From contig CACEBX010000002.1 in NCBI GenBank assembly GCA_902557845.1, positions 101,083 through 165,082 of the forward strand: 64,000 bases of DNA, read 5' to 3'. The position numbers and the translations under genes are program-made. This stretch comes from Rhodospirillaceae bacterium. Its GTDB lineage: Bacteria > Pseudomonadota > Alphaproteobacteria > TMED109. Below, in pieces: positions 24,302 through 33,425 of the stretch. Under the pieces are notes generated by a model, which saw only the letters and a program-made list of their open reading frames with translations, had not been told where the DNA came from and did no database searches. Positions within the stretch are counted from its first letter, which is position 1. The number at the start of each line of letters is the position of its first letter.

Positions 24302-24328
24302 AAAAAGGGCAAATAAATTGCCCTTTTT
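24302..24328 (-). terminator. Strong rho-independent terminator after the IorAB-type operon
   Basis: AAAAAGGGCAA and TTGCCCTTTTT form an 11-pair stem with a five-base loop (ATAAA). On the minus strand a run of T residues follows from the A-tract at 24293-24306. It ends transcription of the leftward operon that finishes at 24351 and isolates nhaD. The stem could also work in the other direction. Confidence 0.85.
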
Positions 24329-24350
24329 AAGTTTAAAATTTAAGAAGTTC

Positions 24351-26642
24351 TTAAGCTTCTCTTAAAGCACTCTTAATTTTCTCTGGAGTCATAGGTATAG
24401 ACCTAACTCTTGCACCTACTGCGTTCTCAATTGCATTAGCAATAGCAGGCGCTACAACCGTTGTTGCTGGCTCCCCGGTTCCTGCTGGATAGTGACCATT
24501 TTGTATAATAATAGTCTCTACTTCTGGAGCCTGATCTAGTCTCATAGGAGTCCAAGTATCATAGTTAGTCTGCTCTATAGAACCGTTTTTCATTGTCATA
24601 TCTTCATATAAAGCAAGAGAAATACCGTGAAGTGTAGAACCCTCAATCTGTTTCTTTACACCTTCAGGATTTACTGCTGTTCCAACATCCATGGCAACTG
24701 TAACCTTTTTAATTGTAAGATCTCCTGAATTCGGATCTACTTTAACCTCAGCTACACATGCTGTCCAAGTTGGTGAACCTCTCTCTTGTGAAGAAACACA
24801 AGCTATTCCCATACCCTCGTTTTCTCCCAAAGGTTTAACTCCATAACCTGCTCTACCTGCAGCTACCAACAAAGCGTTCTTTAATCTGTTAGCACCGCCT
24901 ACAGAGTTAGGAGGAGAACCTGCATTTTTTCCACGCGCATTAAGATGAGCTATTCTAAAAGCTAATGGATCTTCACCAGCTTTTTTAGCCATTTCATCCA
25001 TAAAGCTTTCTACAGCCCAAAAGGTCCAAGAAGGAGCAACAGCTCTTAAAAAACCTACTGGTAATGCTTTATCAGATAATTCATTATTAATGGATCTTAC
25101 TTTATGATTAGGAATGTCATACCAGTGATCTGAACCGTTAGTTGAAAATTGGTCAACTTTACCTTTCTTATCAACTGAATCTGGCATAAAACCTGGTGCA
25201 GCTCTCTTTGTTGACCAGCCAGCCACCACATCATGGTTCATTGCAGTCATTCTTCCAAACTCAGAACCACCTTCAACTACCTGATAAGTAGGAGTTCTAT
25301 GGAAGTCAAATTGCATATCCTGTTCTCTAGTAAATAATAACTTAACAGGTCTGCCTTCAAGATGCTTAGAACACTGAGCAGCTAAAACAAAATTATCTGG
25401 CTCTGTTCTTCTTCCAAAACCTGTTCCAGCTAAATACTGATGACATACTACCTTATCAGCCTCTACACCCAGAGCTGCAGCAGCTGTTGGTTGTGCCATA
25501 CTAGCCCATTGATTACCCCCGTGAAGATGCCAAATTCCATCTTTTTCATAAGCGGTACAGTTCATTGGCTCATGACAACCGTGATAAGCAATTGATGTCT
25601 CATATACAGCTTTATGTTTAGTAGCTGCATTATCCATAGCTTTATCTGTATCACCTTCCAATACCCATAAAAAACCAGATGATGGATCTTGCTGTAATTT
25701 CACTGACTCGTTCCTAATATCTTCTGAAGAAACGCTCTTATTTTCACCTAAATCCCATTTTATTTTTAGAGCTTTAGCGGCATTCATGGCTGCCCACACA
25801 GTCTCACCAAAAGCTACTACATATCCAGTATTAATTCTGGCAAAACCATTTTTTTCAACGTAAGAGCCAACATAACCATCTATCTTTTTTGCATCAGACT
25901 CATCTACAGATTGTGGTATTGCACCCCATCTTACTGGATTAGGAACTGGTATTCCATAAACCATGTTTGGCACGAAAACATCACTACCATACACAGCAGA
26001 ACCGTCTATCTTACCTGGTAAATCAAAAGGTAATTTAGATTGACCAACTATAGAATATTCTCCAAAACTCTTTAACTTAATTGATTTCATTTCTTCTTCA
26101 GAAAATGTTCTGTCTATTGTAGTTTTGCTCAAAATATCTTTATATGATACAGATCTTCCATCGTCGCTAATAACTTTACTATTCTTAGCAGTACAATTAT
26201 TAGGAGCTGCTCCTAGCATCTTAGCACCTGCTTCAATTAAAGCTATTCTTGCAGAAGCACCAATTCTTGAATTTCTGTCAAAAGTCCAATTAACTGACCA
26301 TGAACCACCAGTAATCATTAATCCCCACTTAGCGTGTGAATCAGGATAAATTACGTTTACATCATCCCAGTTTATCTCGAGTTCTTCAGCAACCGCCTGA
26401 GCTAAAGCTGTACCTACATGTTGTCCTATCTCACACTTAGTGACATAAACATAAGCTTTGCCATCGGCATCCATAGTTAAATATTGTTGGTGATCCCAAT
26501 TTCCTGCTGCAATAGCTTTTGATGCGCTGTCTACAGCATGAGGTAGGATGGAATAACCGATAACGAGACCAGCACCAGCAGCTGAACCAACTAATACTTG
26601 TCTTCTGGATAAATTTCCAATTTTTTTAATGTGTTTTGTCAT
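24351..26642 (-). CDS. iorB: Tat-exported molybdenum hydroxylase large subunit (isoquinoline 1-oxidoreductase beta / aldehyde oxidase type)
   Basis: 763 residues. A twin-arginine signal lies at 11-18 (LSRRQVLV) and is followed by a hydrophobic stretch, so the enzyme works in the periplasm. The IorB-type molybdopterin domains follow, with GTGFGRRTEPDNFVLA and the catalytic glutamate in AGTGEPATTVV (about 724). Family members hydroxylate N-heterocycles or oxidise aldehydes and pass electrons to a cytochrome c. The small 2Fe-2S subunit is directly upstream. The FAD subunit is absent, as is usual for this type. The substrate is unknown. Confidence 0.88.
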   Translation of the reverse strand: MTKHIKKIGNLSRRQVLVGSAAGAGLVIGYSILPHAVDSASKAIAAGNWDHQQYLTMDADGKAYVYVTKCEIGQHVGTALAQAVAEELEINWDDVNVIYPDSHAKWGLMITGGSWSVNWTFDRNSRIGASARIALIEAGAKMLGAAPNNCTAKNSKVISDDGRSVSYKDILSKTTIDRTFSEEEMKSIKLKSFGEYSIVGQSKLPFDLPGKIDGSAVYGSDVFVPNMVYGIPVPNPVRWGAIPQSVDESDAKKIDGYVGSYVEKNGFARINTGYVVAFGETVWAAMNAAKALKIKWDLGENKSVSSEDIRNESVKLQQDPSSGFLWVLEGDTDKAMDNAATKHKAVYETSIAYHGCHEPMNCTAYEKDGIWHLHGGNQWASMAQPTAAAALGVEADKVVCHQYLAGTGFGRRTEPDNFVLAAQCSKHLEGRPVKLLFTREQDMQFDFHRTPTYQVVEGGSEFGRMTAMNHDVVAGWSTKRAAPGFMPDSVDKKGKVDQFSTNGSDHWYDIPNHKVRSINNELSDKALPVGFLRAVAPSWTFWAVESFMDEMAKKAGEDPLAFRIAHLNARGKNAGSPPNSVGGANRLKNALLVAAGRAGYGVKPLGENEGMGIACVSSQERGSPTWTACVAEVKVDPNSGDLTIKKVTVAMDVGTAVNPEGVKKQIEGSTLHGISLALYEDMTMKNGSIEQTNYDTWTPMRLDQAPEVETIIIQNGHYPAGTGEPATTVVAPAIANAIENAVGARVRSIPMTPEKIKSALREA

Positions 26643-26645
26643 TCC

Positions 26646-27110
26646 TTAAGCTCCTTGCATTATTTCTGACGCTCTTTTAATAGCAGTCTTGATTCTATTA
26701 TAAGTAATACATCTACAAATATTACCTTGTTGTGCTTCAACTATTTCGCTATCAGTTGGCGATGGATTTGAAGATAAGAAAGCAGCAGCATTCATCATTT
26801 GTCCTGATTGGCAGTATCCACATTGTGGTACTTGCAATTCTAACCATGCTTGCTGAACCGGATGTCCTCCTTGTCCACCATTTAAACCTTCAATAGTAGT
26901 AATCTTAGCGCCTTCAGCATCTGAAATCTCTACCTGACAAGAACGAACGGCTTCTCCATTTAAATGAACAGTACACGCTCCGCACAAGCCTAAACCACAA
27001 CCAAACTTGGTCCCAGTTAATCTTAAATGCTCACGTATTACCCAAAGTAATCTAGTATCGCCAGGTGCGTCTACAACCTGATTGACACCATTAACTGTTA
27101 ATACAGTCAT
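26646..27110 (-). CDS. iorA: 2Fe-2S small subunit of the molybdenum hydroxylase (IorA type)
   Basis: 154 residues from the ATG at 27110, which has a Shine-Dalgarno (GGGAGG) upstream; the longer frame to 27179 is not used. The plant-ferredoxin cluster ligands are Cys38, 43, 46 and 58 (GCGLGLCGAC). The second cluster uses Cys97, 100, 132 and 134 (QCGYCQSG, ICRC). It carries electrons from the molybdenum site to the external acceptor and travels to the periplasm with the large subunit, whose gene starts three bases after it. Confidence 0.93.
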   Translation of the reverse strand: MTVLTVNGVNQVVDAPGDTRLLWVIREHLRLTGTKFGCGLGLCGACTVHLNGEAVRSCQVEISDAEGAKITTIEGLNGGQGGHPVQQAWLELQVPQCGYCQSGQMMNAAAFLSSNPSPTDSEIVEAQQGNICRCITYNRIKTAIKRASEIMQGA

Positions 27111-27188
27111 ATATCCTCCCATAGTGAGTGTTAATAAAATATCTGTATATAAAATAATGCACTTGATCCCATTCGGCAACCCTTTTTT

Positions 27189-27941
27189 TTAAATTGTTCT
27201 ACCTCCATCTACTTCTAGCATTACTCCAGTGATAAAATTAGCTTCGTCAGAACTGAGGAAAAGACAAGCACTAGCAACATCACTAGGCTCTGCTAATCTT
27301 CCTAATGGTATTGTTGATTTAAAGTTTTCATAAGCCGTATTAGGATCTTGTTCTCCTAAAAACTCTTTTAGCATCGGAGTTTCTCCTGCTACTGGACATA
27401 TACCATTTACCCTTATTTCATATTGTGCTACTTCTAGTGCTAAAGCTTTTGTCATTGGCACTAAAGCCCCTTTTGTAGCATTATATAAAGCTAGGCCAGG
27501 TCTGGGCCTAATGGCTGCAGTTGAAACTATGTTTATAATATTTCCTGCTGTTTTTTGTTTTATAAACTGAGGAATAATATTTTTTGCGCCTAAATAAATA
27601 GATTTGACATTAATTTTAAAAAGGTTATCAAATAATTCTTCTGATGAATCTATTAACATTCTAGGTTTCATTCCTATTGCTGCATTTTGAACTAAGATGT
27701 CAATTTTTGAAAACTTTAAAACTGTTTCTTTAATCATATTTTCTACGTCTAATGCTTTGCTAACATCTACTTTAAGAGCTTCAGCATTTTTTCCAAGTTC
27801 ATCAGAAAGCTCTGTAGCCGATTCGTAATTTATATCAGCTATTAAAACTTTAGCGCCTTCATTAATAAATTTTTCTACTATTCCTTTTCCAAACCCTGAT
27901 GCACCTCCAGTAACTATTACTACTTTGTTATCAAAACGCAA
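27189..27941 (-). CDS. Short-chain dehydrogenase/reductase (FabG-like)
   Basis: 250 residues of the classical SDR fold: the NAD(P)-binding GGASGFGKG near residue 12, NAAIG for the core, catalytic Ser in IVSTAA, and YNATK with the Tyr and Lys. VMLEVDGGRTI closes the protein. The substrate cannot be named. It lies 78 bases upstream of the IorAB genes on the same strand, so it may be part of the same pathway (an alcohol or ketone step), by position only. It follows the coxE gene by 28 bases. Confidence 0.85.
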   Translation of the reverse strand: MRFDNKVVIVTGGASGFGKGIVEKFINEGAKVLIADINYESATELSDELGKNAEALKVDVSKALDVENMIKETVLKFSKIDILVQNAAIGMKPRMLIDSSEELFDNLFKINVKSIYLGAKNIIPQFIKQKTAGNIINIVSTAAIRPRPGLALYNATKGALVPMTKALALEVAQYEIRVNGICPVAGETPMLKEFLGEQDPNTAYENFKSTIPLGRLAEPSDVASACLFLSSDEANFITGVMLEVDGGRTI

Positions 27942-27969
27942 TTCTTCCTCCCTACAAAAAATTAAAACC

Positions 27970-29148
27970 TTATTTTGCTAATTCTTTCATACCAGACTCT
28001 ATCCCTGCAATATTTAATTCAAACATTAAGTGATTTACTAATTCTTTCAATATTTTGGTAGATTGAGAATAATTCCAGTTATCAATGTTTTCTGGATTTA
28101 ACCAAATTGCTTTATCAAAATAACTTACTATTTTTTTAATCCAATAACTACCTGACTGTTCATTCCAATGCTCAATACTTCCTCCTGGATAAACAACTTC
28201 ATAAGGAGACATCAAGGCATCTCCAATTATTATTACTTTAGTATTTTTCTTATAAATTCTTATAATTTCATTTATATCGGTTAAATTATTACTCCTTCTT
28301 CTGTTGTCTTTCCATACACTCTCATAAATGCAATTATGAAAATAAAAAAAGTCTAGGCTTTTAAACTCATTATTAGCGGCAGAAAAAACTTCTTCACAGA
28401 TTTTTGCATGTTCATCCATTGATCCTCCAATGTCTATGAATAACAAAACTCTAACTTTATTAGTTCTTTCAGGTCTATATTTAATATCTAAAATTCCAGC
28501 GTTTTTCGAAGTATGAGAAATTGTTTTATCTAAATCAAATTCAAGTTCTGAACTTTGCCTAGCAAATTTCCTTAGCCTTTTTAAAACAACTTGAATATTT
28601 CTAGTATTAAGTGAAACTTTATCGTCTAAATTCTCAAATTCACGCTTTTCCCATACCTTTATCGCGCTTTTATTTTTAGACGCTCCACCTACTCTAATTC
28701 CTTTTGGGTTATATCCTGAGTTTCCAAACATTGATGTTCCTCCAGTTCCTAACCACTTATTTCCTCCTTGATGTTTTTTCTTTTGTTCTTCAAGTATTTT
28801 TTGAAACTGTTTTAATACTTCTTCCCAATTTTTATCATTACTAATTTTATTTTTCATTTCATCAGTAAATATTTTGTTAAGTTGGTTTTCTATCCAATCT
28901 TTTGGTATTTTGCTTTTAATCTCTTTATAAAACTCTTTATTTAACTCATAAAAATTTTCAAACACTTTATCAAATCTATCAAAATATTTTTCATCTTTGA
29001 TTAAGCTCATCTTAGAAAAATGATAAAACTCATCAATGCTATTGTTATTGCATATTCCCTTTTCTAAGCCAGTCAGCATGTCTAAATATTCCCTTATAGT
29101 GACTGGAACACCTGAAAACCTTAAAGCTTGAAAAAGTTTTAAAAACAC
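27970..29148 (-). CDS. coxE: CoxE-like VWA-domain protein (molybdenum hydroxylase maturation)
   Basis: 392 residues. The N-terminal half is helical and polar, the C-terminal half has a VWA domain with MIDAS-type DIGGSMDEH and a distal VIIGDALMSP. In CO dehydrogenase operons CoxE acts with the MoxR-type ATPase CoxD to insert copper and sulfur at the molybdenum site. A CoxD-like gene lies just upstream and overlaps by one base. Nearby molybdenum hydroxylases (24351 and 1233) are the likely clients, although both are of other types than CO dehydrogenase. Confidence 0.82.
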   Translation of the reverse strand: MFLKLFQALRFSGVPVTIREYLDMLTGLEKGICNNNSIDEFYHFSKMSLIKDEKYFDRFDKVFENFYELNKEFYKEIKSKIPKDWIENQLNKIFTDEMKNKISNDKNWEEVLKQFQKILEEQKKKHQGGNKWLGTGGTSMFGNSGYNPKGIRVGGASKNKSAIKVWEKREFENLDDKVSLNTRNIQVVLKRLRKFARQSSELEFDLDKTISHTSKNAGILDIKYRPERTNKVRVLLFIDIGGSMDEHAKICEEVFSAANNEFKSLDFFYFHNCIYESVWKDNRRRSNNLTDINEIIRIYKKNTKVIIIGDALMSPYEVVYPGGSIEHWNEQSGSYWIKKIVSYFDKAIWLNPENIDNWNYSQSTKILKELVNHLMFELNIAGIESGMKELAK

Positions 29149-30002
29149 TAGTTCTCTCTTCTTGCCATAAATGCTATTTTTTGAAATAATTCCACATCAG
29201 CTTCATTTTTTAACAAAGCCCCATAAAGTGGTGGCAAAAGTGAGTGTTTATTTTTAGTTGTTAAATCTTCAAGGTTTAAATCATCAGCAACCAAAAGTTT
29301 TAACCAATCAATCAACTCTGAAGTAGATGGTTTTTTCTTCAGACCTGGAGTTTCTCTTATTTCTAGAAATGAATTCAAAGCATAATTTAATAGATTTTTT
29401 TTTATATTTGGATGATGTACTTTAACTATTTCAGCTAGGGTTTTCTCATCAGGAAAGCTAATATAGTGAAAAAAGCATCTTCTCAAAAATGCATCAGGTA
29501 AATCTTTTTCATTGTTTGAGGTTATTAAAATTATTGGCCTTTGCTTAGCTACTATGACTTCATTAGTTTCATATACAAAAAATTCCATTTTGTCTAATTC
29601 TTGTAACAAATCATTTGGAAACTCTATATCAGCTTTATCAATTTCATCTATTAAAAGAACAGGCCTTTTTTCTGCTGTGAAGGCTTTCCACAAGACCCCT
29701 TTTTTTATATAATTTTTAATATTATTAACTTTTTTATTTCCTAGCTGAGAATCTCTTAGTCTGGAAACTGCATCATATTCATACAGACCTTGTTGAGCTT
29801 TTGTTGTTGATTTGATATGCCACGATATTAATTCAGTATTAAAAGTGTTAGCAACTTCTTCTGCAAGCATGGTTTTTCCTGTGCCCGGCTCTCCTTTAAC
29901 CAGAAGAGGTTTCTCAAGTAAAACTCCTGCATTAACAGCTTCTATAAGCTGATTTGACGCAATATAATTTTTTGTACTAGAAAAACTTTTTTTCATGTAC
30001 AA
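29148..30002 (-). CDS. coxD: CoxD-like MoxR-family AAA+ ATPase
   Basis: 284 residues with Walker A GEPGTGKT near residue 38, Walker B LLIDEIDKAD, sensor-1 ITSNNEK and the arginine finger region AFLRRCFF. It belongs to the MoxR group, which works with VWA proteins as a chaperone or metal-insertion machine. The coxE-like partner follows with a one-base overlap. Bacterioferritin lies ten bases upstream of its start, so this operon may be iron-linked, or the closeness may be chance. Confidence 0.85.
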   Translation of the reverse strand: MYMKKSFSSTKNYIASNQLIEAVNAGVLLEKPLLVKGEPGTGKTMLAEEVANTFNTELISWHIKSTTKAQQGLYEYDAVSRLRDSQLGNKKVNNIKNYIKKGVLWKAFTAEKRPVLLIDEIDKADIEFPNDLLQELDKMEFFVYETNEVIVAKQRPIILITSNNEKDLPDAFLRRCFFHYISFPDEKTLAEIVKVHHPNIKKNLLNYALNSFLEIRETPGLKKKPSTSELIDWLKLLVADDLNLEDLTTKNKHSLLPPLYGALLKNEADVELFQKIAFMARREN

Positions 30003-30011
30003 AATAATATA

Positions 30012-30476
30012 TTAAATCTGACTTTGTAACCAGTTTTCTTTTCCTACTTTTTCAACTAATCCTAAATGCGTTTCTATAACATCTACATGTTCTTCTTCAC
30101 TATCGAGTATTGATCTGAAAAGATCTCTGGAAACGAAATCTTTCATAGTTTCACAATCAGAAATAGCATTTTTTAAATCTGACAAAGCTTTTTCCTCTAG
30201 TTTTAAATCACAATTTAAGCATTCCACAGGCTCTTCCCCAATCATAACTTTATTCATGTCCTGAACATTAGGTAATCCTTCTAAAAAAAGTATTCTTGCA
30301 ATTATTTGATCAGCATGTTTCATCTCATCTATAGATTCTTTGTATTCATATTCTCCTAATTTATTATATCCCCAATCTTTAAACATTTTAGAATGTAAAA
30401 AGTATTGATTAATTGCAGTCAACTCATTTTTCAAAACTTGATTTAAATGCTCTATGACTTTTTCATTTCCTTTCAT
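30012..30476 (-). CDS. bfr: Bacterioferritin
   Basis: 154 residues with the full ferroxidase set at canonical positions: Glu18, Glu51, His54, Glu94, Glu127 and His130, plus the haem-ligand Met52. It stores and detoxifies iron in a 24-mer with haem. A Cys pair (ECLNC at 86-89) is not part of the standard site. It precedes coxD on the same strand by ten bases. A Shine-Dalgarno (GGGAGG) lies before the ATG. No clear Fur or Irr site was seen in its upstream region. Confidence 0.95.
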   Translation of the reverse strand: MKGNEKVIEHLNQVLKNELTAINQYFLHSKMFKDWGYNKLGEYEYKESIDEMKHADQIIARILFLEGLPNVQDMNKVMIGEEPVECLNCDLKLEEKALSDLKNAISDCETMKDFVSRDLFRSILDSEEEHVDVIETHLGLVEKVGKENWLQSQI

Positions 30477-30609
30477 ATAAACCTCCCGAATTATTGTTGT
30501 TATACATAAAATATTTCTATTATAACATGTATTACGATATTTTTTAGTAAATAGTTTAAAATGCGAAAAAAGTGGTTATTTAATGAAAAAGTTTGGTATA
30601 CATTTTAGT

Positions 30610-31332
30610 ATGAATGAAATTATTTTGATTAGACATGGCCAAAGTGAGTGGAATGCTCAAAATAAGTTTACTGGATGGGTGGATGCTGCTTTATCTGAAA
30701 AAGGAAAATTAGAGGCGAAAAATGCTGGTGAACTTATTAAAAATACTAATATTAAAATATTTAAGTCTTACACTTCTTTTTTAAAAAGAGCACAAGACAC
30801 TCTTAATATAGTTTTAAATACAATAGGAAACAAAGGAGCAGTTTTTGAAAAAGCTTGGGAATTAAATGAAAGACATTATGGGTCATTAACCGGTTTAAAT
30901 AAAGAAGAGACAAAAATTTCATTAGGCGAAGAAACATTTAAAAAGTATAGAAGGTCATGGGATCTAGCCCCTCCGCCTTTAGAAAAAAATAGTCAATACT
31001 TGAGCCAATTCAGCAAACAAAACTCTGAGATACCCAGTCTAAAAATTCCTGCAACAGAGTCACTGAAAGATACCTATGATAGGGTTATTCCTTTTTACAA
31101 AAATAGAATTTTCCCGGAAATAAAAAATGGAAAAAATATTTTGATAGCTGCACATGGAAACTCTTTAAGAGCTTTTTGCAAATATTTGTTTAACATTAGC
31201 AATGAAAAAATTAATCAATTGGAAATCCCTACTGGAAACCCCATGCATATAAAATTAGACTCCTCATGCTCAAAAATCATCAATGCTTTTTACTTAGATG
31301 AAAAAAGAAAAGAAAAAATATTTTTCAATTAA
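30610..31332 (+). CDS. gpmA: 2,3-bisphosphoglycerate-dependent phosphoglycerate mutase
   Basis: 240 residues from the ATG at 30610, which gives the family start (six residues before RHG). A frame from 30583 would add nine residues. The RHGQSEWN motif holds the phosphohistidine, with FTGWVDA, ELNERHYGSLTGLNK and AAHGNSLRA. It interconverts 3- and 2-phosphoglycerate in glycolysis and gluconeogenesis. It is shorter than E. coli GpmA by ten residues. The convergent amidase gene lies eight bases beyond its stop. Confidence 0.9.
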   Translation: MNEIILIRHGQSEWNAQNKFTGWVDAALSEKGKLEAKNAGELIKNTNIKIFKSYTSFLKRAQDTLNIVLNTIGNKGAVFEKAWELNERHYGSLTGLNKEETKISLGEETFKKYRRSWDLAPPPLEKNSQYLSQFSKQNSEIPSLKIPATESLKDTYDRVIPFYKNRIFPEIKNGKNILIAAHGNSLRAFCKYLFNISNEKINQLEIPTGNPMHIKLDSSCSKIINAFYLDEKRKEKIFFN

Positions 31333-31340
31333 TAACCAAG

Positions 31341-32765
31341 TTAAAAATTAGGCCAGATATCAGTTAGTCCCATAGTTTGTTCTATAAAATAAGCTAATTC
31401 AAAACACGTTTTATCTTTGTAAATATCAGCTACTATTTGCAATCCTATGGGAAGTCCAGAATTAGAAAAATTTACGTTAATTGTTGATGCAGGATTCTTA
31501 GTAAGATTAAAAGGATAAGTGAAAGGCAACCATGAAAATAGTTGTTCTTCCTTGAAACCTGCAGGAACATTTTGACCTGAATTAAATGGCAGCACTGGTA
31601 AGGTTGGACCTACTATTGCATCAACATTTCTAAAAATTTTTTTTAAATGTAATGCATTTTCAGCTCTTTTGGCTTCTGCATCCATAAAGTCAAACATTGT
31701 ATATTGTTTTCCTTTTTCTACAAAATTTGAAAAAGATGGTTCTAAGTTATAAAAGTCTTTCACACTTATTTTTCTTGCAAGATTTGCAGCACCTGATTGC
31801 CACATGACTAAAAATACATCCAAGGGGTTATGTGTCCAATTTATAGAGTCAATTTCTAAAATTTCTAGACCACTTTTTTTTAAAGATCTTATAGATTCTT
31901 CTATTTTTTCTAAAACTTCACTTTCCATAAGATTTGTGTCAAAATATTTATCCATTCCCCAAAATTTTGAATATCCTATTTTATATTTTTTTTTCAGGTC
32001 ACTGTCATAAGAAGTATAGTCTTGTTTTTCATTTGGCAATGAATGCCAATCCTGAATATCTAAATTAGCTATAGCATTCATTATAAGGCCGCTATCTTTG
32101 ACTGTTCGTGAAATAGGCCCTAAATTAGCTATCGTACCAAAAGGAGAAATAGGATAAGCAGGTATTCTTCCAAAAGTCGGTTTATGCCCAAATAAACCAC
32201 AAAAGCTACATGGAATTCTAATTGATCCTCCGCCATCAGTACCAATAGAAGCAGGTCCTAAACCACCTGCCACTGCCGCACTAGACCCCCCTGAACTTCC
32301 TCCAGCATTTAAATCTAAATTCCAAGGGTTATTGGTATTTCCATACTTTAGACTTTGAGTTGTTCCCTTATGCCCAAATTCTGGAGATGCGGTTTTTCCT
32401 AAAATAATTGCCCCTTGTTGTTTCAATTTTTTTACTACGGGTGCATCGTAATCTGATTGGCTTGATAAGCTAGATGTTAAAGTTCCCCTGTTTGTAGGCA
32501 TATTCTTTGTAACTATTAAATCTTTAATACTTATCGGAACTCCTTCTAAAGAACCTCTTAATAAATTTTTTTCATAATTTAATGTTGAGATAGAAGCTTG
32601 TTCTAGAATAACATCTTCATCAAAGAATACATATGCATTAATTTTTGTATTATCTTGATTAATCTTATTTATTACTTCTTTAGCTAGCTCTAAAGGTGAA
32701 AAAAGTTTTTCTTTGTAACCTTTAAGAATATCTACTATTGAGCATTTCCATAGTTCTTGTTTCAT
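31341..32765 (-). CDS. Amidase-signature enzyme
   Basis: 474 residues of the amidase signature family: catalytic Lys in SIKDL, the Gly/Ser-rich GGSSGGSSAAVAGG with the cis-Ser and nucleophilic Ser, and GTDGGGSIRIP. It lies closer to general amidases than to GatA, because it is not with gatB or gatC. It hydrolyses an amide or nitrile-derived substrate. No signal, so cytosolic. The divergent DsbA-like gene starts 45 bases upstream of it. The substrate is unknown. Confidence 0.85.
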   Translation of the reverse strand: MKQELWKCSIVDILKGYKEKLFSPLELAKEVINKINQDNTKINAYVFFDEDVILEQASISTLNYEKNLLRGSLEGVPISIKDLIVTKNMPTNRGTLTSSLSSQSDYDAPVVKKLKQQGAIILGKTASPEFGHKGTTQSLKYGNTNNPWNLDLNAGGSSGGSSAAVAGGLGPASIGTDGGGSIRIPCSFCGLFGHKPTFGRIPAYPISPFGTIANLGPISRTVKDSGLIMNAIANLDIQDWHSLPNEKQDYTSYDSDLKKKYKIGYSKFWGMDKYFDTNLMESEVLEKIEESIRSLKKSGLEILEIDSINWTHNPLDVFLVMWQSGAANLARKISVKDFYNLEPSFSNFVEKGKQYTMFDFMDAEAKRAENALHLKKIFRNVDAIVGPTLPVLPFNSGQNVPAGFKEEQLFSWLPFTYPFNLTKNPASTINVNFSNSGLPIGLQIVADIYKDKTCFELAYFIEQTMGLTDIWPNF

Positions 32766-32810
32766 TTTATTTCATTTAAAATAATTTTTATTTATTATAT
32801 TATAATTTGT

Positions 32811-33425
32811 ATGAAAAATAATATTAAATTTTATATGGTGCCAGCTTCTCCTTGGAGTTTTTTAAGCTTTGAAAGAATTGAAAAAATTTCTAGTTCTTAT
32901 AATCTAGAAATTGACTTAATACCAGTAGATATTTTTAAGCTATTTGAAATGCAAGAAATAAAAATGGTTTCAAAAAGACCTTTAGCAATTCAAAAGAATA
33001 GGTTAAGGGAGCTCCAGAGGTGGAAGGAATATTTAAATATAGAGTTTAACATTACCCCTAAGTTTTGGCCTGTAAACCCATTGAGATCTTGCAAGCTAAT
33101 TATTTCAGCTTCAATTTTTTATCCAAAAGAAAAACTAAAAGTTTTTAATTTAGCAAAAAAGTTATCAGAAGCTGTTTGGTTAAGTGATTTGAACATTGAT
33201 GATGATAATGAAGTTTTTAATATTGCAAAGGAAGTTATTGACATAGAAAGCGTAAAAGATATTTATTATGATAGTAAGGTAGACTCCGTTCTGCAAAATA
33301 ATACTTCTGATGCATTTAAAAATGATATTTTTGGTGTTCCAACATTCCTTTATAAAAATCAAATTTTTTGGGGACAAGACAGAATTTTCTTTCTAGAAAA
33401 AGAGATAAAAAAATCGTATGAATAA
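32811..33425 (+). CDS. DsbA-like thioredoxin-fold protein (HCCA isomerase family)
   Basis: 204 residues from the ATG at 32811; a frame from 32757 adds 18 hydrophobic residues but would overlap the amidase start, so the shorter start is preferred. The fold is a thioredoxin with a helical insertion, as in 2-hydroxychromene-2-carboxylate isomerase: YMVPASPWSFLSFERIEKI at the start and FGVPTFLYKNQIFWGQDRIFFL near the end. The active-site CxxC of DsbA is replaced by Ser-Pro-Trp-Ser, so it is a glutathione-type isomerase. It overlaps the next gene by eight bases. Confidence 0.75.
   Translation: MKNNIKFYMVPASPWSFLSFERIEKISSSYNLEIDLIPVDIFKLFEMQEIKMVSKRPLAIQKNRLRELQRWKEYLNIEFNITPKFWPVNPLRSCKLIISASIFYPKEKLKVFNLAKKLSEAVWLSDLNIDDDNEVFNIAKEVIDIESVKDIYYDSKVDSVLQNNTSDAFKNDIFGVPTFLYKNQIFWGQDRIFFLEKEIKKSYE

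Noticed and set aside
24217..24350. Possible riboswitch in front of nhaD
   Set aside because: The sequence holds a terminator for the upstream operon and AT-rich spacer; no aptamer motif is recognised.
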